Shown here: positions 26,906 to 35,122 of the stretch, piece by piece
Numbering within the stretch: position 1 is the first letter of the stretch
How the letters are laid out: the number at the start of each line of letters is the position of its first letter
From: Thermodesulfobacteriota bacterium
GTDB lineage: Bacteria; Desulfobacterota; DSM-4660; Desulfatiglandales; Desulfatiglandaceae
DNA: 64,000 bases
Reading direction: 5' to 3'
NCBI GenBank assembly: GCA_028278625.1
Contig: JANQDY010000272.1
Location: forward strand, 38,611 to 102,610
The notes under the pieces: model-generated
Seen by the model: only the letters and a program-made list of their open reading frames with translations
What the model was told of the DNA's origin: nothing
Database searches by the model: none
Translations under genes and position numbers: made by a program

Positions 26906-29900
26906 AGGACACCTCCCGTTTGCTTTAACCATTCCTCATCAGGCATGGCATAGGGACGGAACTTCTCAAGTTGTTCCGCCCTGTCCTCGTCATAAAGAAT
27001 GGCTCTGAATTTGCCGAGCTTTGCGGCATCAGAACAGTCGATGAATTCATTGGATTCACCAACCGGCATCTGTAATGCCACCCGAAAACCGAATTCATGC
27101 AGGTTTCGACCAATTATCCGTTCGGTATTTCTAAGGGTATCCCCCCAGCAGATCGTGAATACCGCTGTTTCCGGACCGTGATCCAAAATGTGAATAAGTC
27201 TTTCGGTCGTCTCGGGAAAGGTGTAACCATCCTCGCTCCTTAGTTTTGAAGCCCGATGAATCCCCATGAGAATCAGAAAAACAGCCGTATCCGTTTTATC
27301 AGACATGGTTTTCTCCCGCATATTGACGCATTCAAAGGCCTTATCGATGCCATTGTTCACCGTGCCCCTGTCGTATAATGCCATTTTGTGAGGGAAGTAA
27401 TTCCGAAGGGAGCGAATGGCATGGTGTCCATTGCTATCCGGTCTAGTGAAGTCAAAGAGAAGAAATTCAATGCCTTTTGTTGACTTCTGGGCGGCCAGGC
27501 TGATTACGGCGTTGGCCTTCATGGCGGTTGACACCTTTTCATTTTTTCCGATTATCAGAAGATTGGATCGGCTTTCTCTATGAAAATTGACCCCTGTTGG
27601 CGGCTTGATGGCAATGGGTTCGCCCAGCCAGGCGATCAGTCCCGTTTTCGGATCATGGGACGAGACGGGGATTTTGAGAATCGCTTTCAGTTTTTCGTTG
27701 TTTCTAATATTGGCGGGGGCGTTGCCTTCAAAGATGACTTTTGTGGGGTTGGACGATTTCCTTTTCCAGGATTTTTCGAGACGACCAAGCTCTTTGAGGT
27801 TTTGTTTGCGCTGGCGGTCTGGCAAATGGAAGACTTGAAACAGGACATTACCTTCAATCAGCCCGTTTTTGTTGTTCAGGCAGGCTTCTCCTGGTCTTGA
27901 TAGTAATTTGGCCTGCGGATTGTCCTCGCCGAGAATCAGGCGAGATTCCATATCCGAACACTGAAGCGCGATGCGGATACCCATCTGGTCGAACGTTGAT
28001 CGAGGAAGGGTTTGTACCCCAGCCATTGACTGGCTTGCCAGGACAAGATGTATTCCGAAGGATCTGCCTTTTCTTGCCAACCGGTCAATGCTTGATACGG
28101 TTCCCTGAGAAAGCCTGTCATCTTCAGCGAAAAAATCCTGGAACTCGTCTATGACCATGACAATCCTCGGCATAATTCGTTCAGGGTATTTGCTACGAAA
28201 CTGGCCGATATTCTGAACACCCTCATTCCGGAATAGATCACCACGGCGGTTCATTTCGAGGATCAGTTTTTGAACTACGCTCAATCCATACTCTCTATCG
28301 CTTTCGATGGCGATGACCTTTACATGTGGAAATTCCACCCCGGCGTACTCTTTGAACTCCACCCCTTTTTTAAAATCTACGAGGTAGAGATTAACCTCCT
28401 CTGGCGCATAATGTATGCAAAACCCGGTGATGATTACGTGAAGCAGGTTGCTTTTTCCGGCCCCCGTCATCGCTCCAATCAGAACGCTGATATCGCTCCC
28501 TTTTCCTAACTCAAGATATACAATTCCATTTGCGCTTGACCGGCCAATGGGAATGGAGAGCCCTTCGCTTGAACCCGATTCCCAGCATTTGGAAAGCTGG
28601 TTGATGACCGTACTGTATGGTACCTCGATTTTGGAAGCTGAGATGGCTTTCTCCCCTACAGTTTTCAGAAGGCGCTTGGTCTTTTCCCAGGGCGGCAATT
28701 TGTCAATGGACAATTCGAAATCCTTTAAATCGGCATCATGCCAATTAATCCTATCTCCCTCGGCACTGATCACAATGGAGATGTTTTCCATTGAAGCCAG
28801 GTCGAAGTTTGGCGGGAATCTCCGGCTCATATCCCTAAGAAGAAGCAGATAAACACCGGTCCTGGGTCCGTTAGTAGCGATTGTCAAAAGCCTTTGTGCC
28901 GCCGTTTCCGTGAAATTGGCAGGGAAATCCAAAATAATGATCACTCGATAGGGCTCGGCGATTTTCCCGGCATGGCGGTTGTAATCCCCTATGGATGAAA
29001 AATCGTTTCTAAGATACGTCTGATAGACTTTTTCCTGGTCTTCGGTAATGGCCATTAATCTGCGTTCAATCTGTTCAGGCTCGGTCCAGATCTTTGAACC
29101 CACGATAACCTCAGGAAGGTGCATGAATCCCGCCATATTCGATCCAAGGCCTAGAGGGTCCAGCATTTCGATCTTGAGCTTGCCTGGTGGAATTCCCACC
29201 AAAAGCCGCAACATCAGGATCCGCATCATTTGAAGTGCCCTGTTTCTGAGGGATTCACACGCCTTGATGATAACGTTTTGAACCGAGATAATTGGCAGGA
29301 AGGCCGGAACCAATAATGGATTCCTCGCCCCGTCAACCTCCATTCTATATTCTCCAACCCGCGTTAGGGCAGATGATGGCATTTCTTCTGGTGGTGTGTA
29401 ATGGTGGTCCCAATAATCATCGTCCCATGACTTCCATTCTGTGGGATGTGTCCTTTCTGTCTTTTTTAGCTTTCTAGCCAAGACAGCTCGTTTTTTTGAT
29501 AAGTTGCTTTTTATTCTCTTGATTTCTCCCTGATGGTTTTTTTCCGTCTCATTCAGCTCTTTTTGAAATGCACTTTCCACCTGCGCCACTAGATTCCTTC
29601 TTTTTTTCTTCAGCAGCGTGATTTCTTTCTGAAAATCTTTCTTGGCCGCGTGCCGTTTTTCTTGGTAACGATGTTCAATATCAGCCACTTTTTTTCTGGC
29701 CTCCTGATCTATCGAAGCCTTGGCCGTTTGGTATGTTTCATTTATATTGTTGTTAAGATCAGCCACCCGCCGGCCGCGATTTTCTATAGATTGAAGGAGT
29801 TCCTTGTAGTGTGAATAAAAAAGAGTAGCCCGATGCCTGGAATTTAATTCATCAGAATGATCGTTTATGACGACATGTAGGGGCTTGGGCTCAATGCGAT

Positions 29901-30012
29901 TCGCAATGGTGTCGATGAAGGCAGGGACGGCATTTAGAAAATCACGCCCACGATTAAAAAACCGGTGCAGAGTTCCAATAAAGTCTTTGTATGGTTTTGT
30001 GGGGGACATCAC
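26902..30012 (-). CDS. FtsK/EssC-like ATPase with N-terminal coiled coil
   Basis: 1036 residues. About 60-185 is coiled coil; 240-460 contains a nucleotide-binding-like fold without a good P-loop (I-E-M-L-D-P-L-G, V-I-I-I-L-D-F-P); 480-720 is an active FtsK/SpoIIIE domain with Walker A G-A-M-T-G-A-G-K-S (513-521), L-Y-L-V-D-F-K-K-G, Walker B I-V-M-V-I-D-E-F-Q (617-625) and L-A-S-Q-S; 795-1000 is a second, degenerate domain where Walker A reads I-I-G-K-N-E-K-V-S-T. One active plus degenerate ATPase units is the layout of EccC/EssC, the motors of type VII secretion. Unlike these, it lacks FHA and TM segments. Start is GTG or the next ATG. Confidence 0.82.
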   Translation of the reverse strand: MMSPTKPYKDFIGTLHRFFNRGRDFLNAVPAFIDTIANRIEPKPLHVVINDHSDELNSRHRATLFYSHYKELLQSIENRGRRVADLNNNINETYQTAKASIDQEARKKVADIEHRYQEKRHAAKKDFQKEITLLKKKRRNLVAQVESAFQKELNETEKNHQGEIKRIKSNLSKKRAVLARKLKKTERTHPTEWKSWDDDYWDHHYTPPEEMPSSALTRVGEYRMEVDGARNPLLVPAFLPIISVQNVIIKACESLRNRALQMMRILMLRLLVGIPPGKLKIEMLDPLGLGSNMAGFMHLPEVIVGSKIWTEPEQIERRLMAITEDQEKVYQTYLRNDFSSIGDYNRHAGKIAEPYRVIIILDFPANFTETAAQRLLTIATNGPRTGVYLLLLRDMSRRFPPNFDLASMENISIVISAEGDRINWHDADLKDFELSIDKLPPWEKTKRLLKTVGEKAISASKIEVPYSTVINQLSKCWESGSSEGLSIPIGRSSANGIVYLELGKGSDISVLIGAMTGAGKSNLLHVIITGFCIHYAPEEVNLYLVDFKKGVEFKEYAGVEFPHVKVIAIESDREYGLSVVQKLILEMNRRGDLFRNEGVQNIGQFRSKYPERIMPRIVMVIDEFQDFFAEDDRLSQGTVSSIDRLARKGRSFGIHLVLASQSMAGVQTLPRSTFDQMGIRIALQCSDMESRLILGEDNPQAKLLSRPGEACLNNKNGLIEGNVLFQVFHLPDRQRKQNLKELGRLEKSWKRKSSNPTKVIFEGNAPANIRNNEKLKAILKIPVSSHDPKTGLIAWLGEPIAIKPPTGVNFHRESRSNLLIIGKNEKVSTAMKANAVISLAAQKSTKGIEFLLFDFTRPDSNGHHAIRSLRNYFPHKMALYDRGTVNNGIDKAFECVNMREKTMSDKTDTAVFLILMGIHRASKLRSEDGYTFPETTERLIHILDHGPETAVFTICWGDTLRNTERIIGRNLHEFGFRVALQMPVGESNEFIDCSDAAKLGKFRAILYDEDRAEQLEKFRPYAMPDEEWLKQTGGVL

Positions 30013-30089
30013 AGATCGTGCTCCCTAGCAAGTGCTCCCATGCGTTTTCGCAGCCGCTTTTCATTAATTGATAAGGTTTTTTTCGAACC

Positions 30090-30668
30090 CTATCTGAAAC
30101 CCTTTCTGATCCTTCGGATCATATCCGGATGCGCTTCGAGCACCCTGGCAAAATTGGATTTGATTCGGGCGGCACTCTCCTCCGTCAGCTCGTGAGGGAG
30201 AAGATGACCGTATTCTTCGAGATAAGTGTTGCAGGTCTCCAATTCTTCATCCACCGAAAGCCCTACCAGGAAAATGCCTACGCGAGCTTGAATTTCTTTG
30301 GTGGCATACTCATGGGCCATGCGTTTTGCCATGGACTTCAGAACAGAATAGAGACCTCCTTCCACTCCTGTACGGCATATTTCGAAAGCCGTTCTCGGGC
30401 CGCTGGGGCCATATTCGGCATTCAGCAAATCCATACAGCGAGTCCAACACCTGTCCTTATCAAAGGCTATTTCAGAGGAAATACGAAGGGCTTTCCGCTC
30501 CATATTGCAGTAACATTTAGCCAGGAACATCCTAAATTGATCCCAATCATCAAGTACCGGATTTTCAACTCGAAGCGTTGTCAATGCTTCATTCAAACGT
30601 TCCTCCATCGGATCAAGGGTCCTTGACGGATCGATATCCTGCAACAAACTATTTAAGCTCTTTTTCAT
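30090..30668 (-). CDS. Helical protein, GGL family member A
   Basis: 192 residues, RBS aaggag. The centre has D-Q-F-R-M-F-L-A-K-C-Y-C-N, then L-L-N-A-E-Y-G, A-F-E-I-C-R-T-G-V-E-G-G-L-Y-S-V-L-K, and C-N-T-Y-L-E-E-Y-G-H-L-L-P-H-E-L. The same sequence of elements occurs in the next upstream protein and in the tail of the Lon-like protein. Unknown function; likely cytosolic. Confidence 0.7.
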   Translation of the reverse strand: MKKSLNSLLQDIDPSRTLDPMEERLNEALTTLRVENPVLDDWDQFRMFLAKCYCNMERKALRISSEIAFDKDRCWTRCMDLLNAEYGPSGPRTAFEICRTGVEGGLYSVLKSMAKRMAHEYATKEIQARVGIFLVGLSVDEELETCNTYLEEYGHLLPHELTEESAARIKSNFARVLEAHPDMIRRIRKGFR

Positions 30669-30682
30669 AGGTTTTCTCCTTT

Positions 30683-31264
30683 CTATAATCGTCTGAGCGT
30701 TCTTGCCGTTTTTGTGAGCCCATCTGTATAGGCTCTAATAAGCTCCTCATAATTATGAGCATAGCGCTCCGGCGAATCGGCCTGGATCGAATTGCCGAGA
30801 TAGGGGCCGCTCAATTCAATAAAATGGCGTATGATTTCCACTTTCTCTTCCCACGCGTTGGGTGCGACATTTCGATCAAAAACGTCGCGGATATAGAATG
30901 CCACTGACTCACTTTTAAGCTTTTCACAGAGAACATCCAGAATCTGGCGAAGACCACCGTTGGTCCCGTTGCATGCATCGTTAAATGCCATCAGGATATC
31001 ACCCCCGTAACGCCTCCGGTACTCCTGGTCCAGAATCTCCTTGGCGCGACCTGCGGCTTCCGTAGATGACATACTGCCCCCCATCGAGATGCAGTTGCGG
31101 TAATGATGGATTAGATATTGACCAATAATGGTGCCGAATTCGTCGTAGTCAGAGACCGTATTGGATGACAGCCTGAACGTCGTTCTGGCCGTATCCGCAG
31201 GAATCCCCACCGCTTGAGCAATTCGTGCCTCATCGAGTTCTCCCAGAATATTGGTGATCGACAT
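30683..31264 (-). CDS. Helical protein, GGL family member B
   Basis: 193 residues from the ATG at 31264, preceded by gaggaggaacct. Key elements: I-I-G-Q-Y-L-I-H-H-Y-R-N, L-D-Q-E-Y-R-R-R-Y-G, A-F-N-D-A-C-N-G-T-N-G-G-L-R-Q-I-L-D-V-L-C-E-K-L-K, and F-I-E-L-S-G-P-Y-L. It is the best link between the Lon-like tail (G-G-L-R-Y-V-F-D-L-I-T-E-K-L-K) and the shorter proteins. Function unknown. Confidence 0.72.
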   Translation of the reverse strand: MSITNILGELDEARIAQAVGIPADTARTTFRLSSNTVSDYDEFGTIIGQYLIHHYRNCISMGGSMSSTEAAGRAKEILDQEYRRRYGGDILMAFNDACNGTNGGLRQILDVLCEKLKSESVAFYIRDVFDRNVAPNAWEEKVEIIRHFIELSGPYLGNSIQADSPERYAHNYEELIRAYTDGLTKTARTLRRL

Positions 31265-31289
31265 AGGTTCCTCCTCTCTTGATTTCATT

Positions 31290-32966
31290 TCATATGGCTA
31301 TGAAAGCTCTTTTTAACTTCTCCATTGATTCCAATAAATTTCTTGCAAGTATTTCGCAGGATTCCACAAATTTCTCAGGGGGCTGTGAAACGATTTCAGG
31401 AGGCAAGTGATCCCTCAGATGTTCAATCAGTGCTTTTGTCACGACAAGTCTCTTTTGCCTGTCCAACGGGTCCAGAACGGTTTTGAACAGGAGACGCAAT
31501 TGTTTTTCCTGCTCTTCTCGTTTTAATTTTTCTGTAATTAAATCGAACACATAGCGTAAGCCACCTCTCGGAGCATCTCGGGCTTCTGCCAGCGCTGCCT
31601 TGAGACCCCCTTCTCGTGCAAAAGCACTCTCCAAAACTTCACAGCAGGCGGCCTGGGAAAACATAGAATCAGGTGATTCCAGCATTTCTCCGTAGTGACG
31701 CTGGATATGTATGAAAAAAGCTGTTGCAGCATCCATGGCCTTCTCAGAATCTTCGGCAATTACTGAATCGATGCGATAGGCGGCACGGGCAGAGTCAAAC
31801 TTTTTTGCGATGTCGGATCGAATCCTATTGGCCTCTGTTATCAGAAATTGCAGTTTTGCTTTACCGTTGTTGGCGCTTTTACCGAAGGCCTTGAAATCAC
31901 TTCCGGCGATTGGGGAAGCATTGGCTTTGCCTGACGCAGCCAGTAAAAGATATTGAGCGTCCTCATGGTCGATAGTGCGGACAAATTGGCAGAGTTTGAA
32001 AATCTTTCCCGTGGAAGTCAGCGGGAATTTGATTTTAAGACGCCGGATCTCCGGGGGAAGAGAAAGTAACAGACCATACAACCGATTGCCGAGCTTACTT
32101 GGATACCGTTTCTGGTGTAGAAAATAGTCTACATATGCAGTCAAAAGCCTTTTGGCATCCTGACTCCGACCTTCAACGAGCTGGTGTTCCAGTACTTTCC
32201 AGAATCGCGCCGAATTTTCTGCCAATAGAAATTCGGATACCTTGGAAACAGGCGATCTTTCGTTTTGAACTGGTGGAATGCCTTCAAAAAAGCGAAAATT
32301 CAGACTGGCAATCACAATTTGTTCATCTGAGAAAACCGACCGTACAAGGTCGATGATATTTAGAACCGGGGCGACCTTGATGTGCTTTTTTGCCTGAATA
32401 ATGGCATCCTCAACACGTCGTTTTTCATGAGGCGTAAAAATATCAATTGAAGAATCCTGATTCATTGTCGGATATATAAATCTACTCATTTTGGCCGTCA
32501 CAGCTGCCGACACTTTGGCCGGTATGCCCCTTACCATTCCAATATCGCCATCCAGTGAAGCGATGTGCCCGGTTATGACTAGATCATCTGGTAGGTTCAA
32601 TTTGAGTCCTGCGGCCAGAAACAAGACAACTAGGGGGGCATCAGATGAGAATCCTGAAATTTTGGTCCCGAGGTCATAAAGGGACGCCGCGCCGGGATTG
32701 ACAATTGAAATGTAGAAACGCAATTTCGGGATACCCAAGTTTCCTAGAATTTCGTCTGCTATCGGAAGCAGTATTTTTTGAATATGTTGTTCAGCCTTTT
32801 CGTCGAACTGGGCGGGGCCGATAAACCAGAGGCGATTACCTTCGTTCCACACAGATCCTCTGACAGCCACAATGGAAATTATTGCCGAGGCGGCTTCTCC
32901 TTGACCTTGCACAAAAACGGCGTTAGATCTGGCCGTAAATGAATGATTTCGCGAACTACTCGCCAT
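31290..32966 (-). CDS. Stand-alone Lon-like (S16) peptidase with helical tail
   Basis: 558 residues. Residues about 20-215 match the proteolytic domain of Lon without its AAA part: S-G-F-S107-S108-D-A, L-V-I-T-G-H-I-A-S-L-D-G, R-G-I-P-A-K151-V-S-A-A, F-I-Y-P-T-M-N-Q. S108 to K151 is 43 residues, the Ser-Lys dyad spacing of Lon (679 to 722 in E. coli). The usual small residue after Ser is Asp here, so activity needs proof. The last 160 residues carry the GGL helical domain shared with two following genes. The start overlaps the previous gene by 11 bp. Confidence 0.72.
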   Translation of the reverse strand: MASSSRNHSFTARSNAVFVQGQGEAASAIISIVAVRGSVWNEGNRLWFIGPAQFDEKAEQHIQKILLPIADEILGNLGIPKLRFYISIVNPGAASLYDLGTKISGFSSDAPLVVLFLAAGLKLNLPDDLVITGHIASLDGDIGMVRGIPAKVSAAVTAKMSRFIYPTMNQDSSIDIFTPHEKRRVEDAIIQAKKHIKVAPVLNIIDLVRSVFSDEQIVIASLNFRFFEGIPPVQNERSPVSKVSEFLLAENSARFWKVLEHQLVEGRSQDAKRLLTAYVDYFLHQKRYPSKLGNRLYGLLLSLPPEIRRLKIKFPLTSTGKIFKLCQFVRTIDHEDAQYLLLAASGKANASPIAGSDFKAFGKSANNGKAKLQFLITEANRIRSDIAKKFDSARAAYRIDSVIAEDSEKAMDAATAFFIHIQRHYGEMLESPDSMFSQAACCEVLESAFAREGGLKAALAEARDAPRGGLRYVFDLITEKLKREEQEKQLRLLFKTVLDPLDRQKRLVVTKALIEHLRDHLPPEIVSQPPEKFVESCEILARNLLESMEKLKRAFIAI

Positions 32967-33516
32967 TGTTGGTATCCTTGATCTCTATCTGCAGAAATCC
33001 AGCCTCAAGGCCAGGATAGACCCTAAGTATCAGATCGCCTTTCATCAGTATGATTTCGCGGGTTCTTTGAGTTGTTTGGTCCCCCGTATCAGCCGCTAAA
33101 AGAAAACTTTCTTCAGGAAAGGCGTATTTCCAAAGAAGTTCTTGTTCCGTTAAACGCCCTTCCCAAAGGAAACGTCCCGTATTCAGTTTGATTGTATATA
33201 ACCCTGGTCTTGCGTCTTTGATTACTCTTACAGAAGGAATTTGGGCTATCAAAAAGGAATCAATGGCTTTATTCTTTCTTAGAATGTGCATTTCCAGTGG
33301 AATCAGGTCATGTTCCGGCTCCACTTTCTGCCTACCAGGTAGATCCAGGCTTTTTCTAGCTTCAGCCATAAAACGCCTGAACTGAATATGGCCTTGTTCG
33401 TAGCCTGCCTTTCCACCCAATAGTTCGATTTGTTCAAAAGCTTTCAGGAGGGAGTTCCTCGGATTACTATCCTGGAAAGCCCGGGCTATCAGCCTGATGA
33501 AATAGAGATCTTCCAT
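32956..33516 (-). CDS. Unknown protein, helical N-half and beta-rich C-half
   Basis: 186 residues; RBS gggaggaaaaaatcg. First 60 residues helical (F-I-R-L-I-A-R-A-F, Q-F-R-R-F-M-A-E-A-R). From about 90 on it is beta-rich: S-V-R-V-I-K-D-A-R-P-G-L-Y-T-I-K-L-N-T-G, R-F-L-W-E-G-R-L-T, L-I-L-R-V-Y-P-G-L-E-A-G-F-L-Q-I-E-I, a layout like a regulatory or anti-sigma-type sensory domain. It lies between the sigma-like gene and the Lon-like gene, so a role in controlling the former is conceivable. Family not recognised. Confidence 0.65.
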   Translation of the reverse strand: MEDLYFIRLIARAFQDSNPRNSLLKAFEQIELLGGKAGYEQGHIQFRRFMAEARKSLDLPGRQKVEPEHDLIPLEMHILRKNKAIDSFLIAQIPSVRVIKDARPGLYTIKLNTGRFLWEGRLTEQELLWKYAFPEESFLLAADTGDQTTQRTREIILMKGDLILRVYPGLEAGFLQIEIKDTNNGE

Positions 33517-33531
33517 CGATTTTTTCCTCCC

Positions 33532-34653
33532 TTATTTCTGTCCTGGGCCGTTGGTTTCAAGAACCTCTTTAATCGTGTTGAGGTATCCCGCTTCTTTAGC
33601 CACTTCCAAGAAGATGGGATTTTTTGACAGGACTGAAGCCGTGTTTCGCCACAAATCCGGCACAGATGAGCCATTATCCCGCCAACGGATTCCCGCAAAG
33701 CGTGACATGGTACTTTTTGAAATATGAAACTCCGATGCCAATGGGCCCTCTTTGAATTCGCCGCAGTCGAGGTCTTCAAAGACTCTTAGGATCAAGCTTT
33801 TCAGTTTTTCCGGACCCAAACTTTTGATGGAACGGCGCTGTTTTTGGATGTTCTCAGCCTTTTCCTCGGCCACTTCCCGGGCCAGAAGAAAAGAGAAATC
33901 ATCTTTTGGGCTTTCACTCAATCCACAATTGTCATCAGCAGGAATCATAGCTTCTTCAAATGTAACCCAGCAATTGGACTCAAGTTTTTTGTTGATAATC
34001 TCTTGAACTCTTCTCTTTTCGTTAGGTCTATCGGGATCAGGATCCGGCACATTGGTGTCCAGCCATTCCCTGCGCTCCTTTCCCAGAAGCGTTTTAGGGA
34101 GCCAAACGCTGATCTTTCCGCCCTTGACTGACCAGGTAAACCTTGAGCGGAATGTCTGTGACATTCTGATGGCCTCAAGCCGGCAGAATTGACTTTGTCG
34201 AATCACAAAACTCCGCAAAATGACCACCGAGATTCTCTCTTCTTCAATTTTGTTTTTTGGTGGATTCTTAATAAGCTCAGCGCACATCCGGTTTAGACAG
34301 GCCGATAGATAAAAGCGGCAGTCTGGGCCTTTTTGTTTCACATTTGGCTTTGAAAAAGGAAGATCATGGTCATCTGGCAGATTAGTGAGCCTGTCGGTCA
34401 GGAGGTCGATCATTATCTCGGCGACCATTTCGGAATCGATCCCTGACCATCGTCCATTGGAAAGGGCCTCACGCATTAGGTTGAGATAATCGTGTAACGG
34501 CAAATCGGTTTTATCCCCAAATTTGAAAACCGGACGGCTAGGAAATTCATCAAGAGCTTGCCGATCCGAGTTTTCCACAATGCATGTTAAAAGCTGTTTT
34601 AGGGATATGAATCGATATCTGTCTGGCAGCGCTTTCCCAATTCGTTTAGGCAC
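33532..34653 (-). CDS. Sigma-like DNA-binding protein, first gene of cluster
   Basis: About 373 residues. A middle helix (R-F-Y-L-S-A-C-L-N-R-M-C-A-E-L-I-K) resembles sigma region 2 ends, and near residue 320 a helix-turn-helix reads L-A-S-E-F-H-I-S-K-S-T-M-S-R-F-A-G after a leucine-rich helix, like region 4. A divergent sigma-70/ECF-type factor or regulator that lost canonical residues is the best guess. It begins the long minus-strand run and is divergent from an HTH-phosphatase gene. Start taken as GTG 34653 after GGAAGGG; TTG 34671 is open too. Confidence 0.55.
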   Translation of the reverse strand: MPKRIGKALPDRYRFISLKQLLTCIVENSDRQALDEFPSRPVFKFGDKTDLPLHDYLNLMREALSNGRWSGIDSEMVAEIMIDLLTDRLTNLPDDHDLPFSKPNVKQKGPDCRFYLSACLNRMCAELIKNPPKNKIEEERISVVILRSFVIRQSQFCRLEAIRMSQTFRSRFTWSVKGGKISVWLPKTLLGKERREWLDTNVPDPDPDRPNEKRRVQEIINKKLESNCWVTFEEAMIPADDNCGLSESPKDDFSFLLAREVAEEKAENIQKQRRSIKSLGPEKLKSLILRVFEDLDCGEFKEGPLASEFHISKSTMSRFAGIRWRDNGSSVPDLWRNTASVLSKNPIFLEVAKEAGYLNTIKEVLETNGPGQK

Positions 34654-35122
34654 TTTTCCCTTCCAATCCAAATTAGGTTAACGGTTTACATCGGCATATT
34701 AGTTTGAAAGGTTTGCTAGAAAGTTTTAGTCGTCACGCGCTCTATGGTGCAGGGGCTAAACGGATTTCGGAAGAGGGGTGACAAAGGTGAAACAAAGGAG
34801 AACTGTCGTTCGATTGAATCGTAGCCTAAGTGGATAACTCCTGTCATAATGTCGGAGCATTTGATATATTCTGCAAAGATAAGCCATAGCCAGCAGGTAC
34901 CCCGGGCTGATGTTGAACTATAAAATAAAAAGTGTGTGCACTATATAATAATTTTTTTCGAATGTCAAGGAAAAAATCAGAAAAGTCACATCACAAAAAA
35001 ATAAGGTGCGCACATATTGATTGATTCTGTTTCTGACATAAGATACAGAGCGTCATTGCAGGCATCTTCGGCCATGTGTGGTCACTTTTGTGGGTTAGGC
35101 CAGAAACCAAAGGAGGGCAAAA
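34654..35122 (-). promoter_or_regulatory. Divergent control region of the cluster
   Basis: About 470 bp without a gene, AT-rich at 34915-35020. Two similar elements occur: GTGTGCAC followed by TATAT at 34934, and GTGCGCAC followed by ATATT at 35006, about 72 bp apart. These could be operators for the adjacent HTH protein. TATAAT-like hexamers lie between them (for example tataataat near 34943). No clear single promoter can be chosen. Confidence 0.45.
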
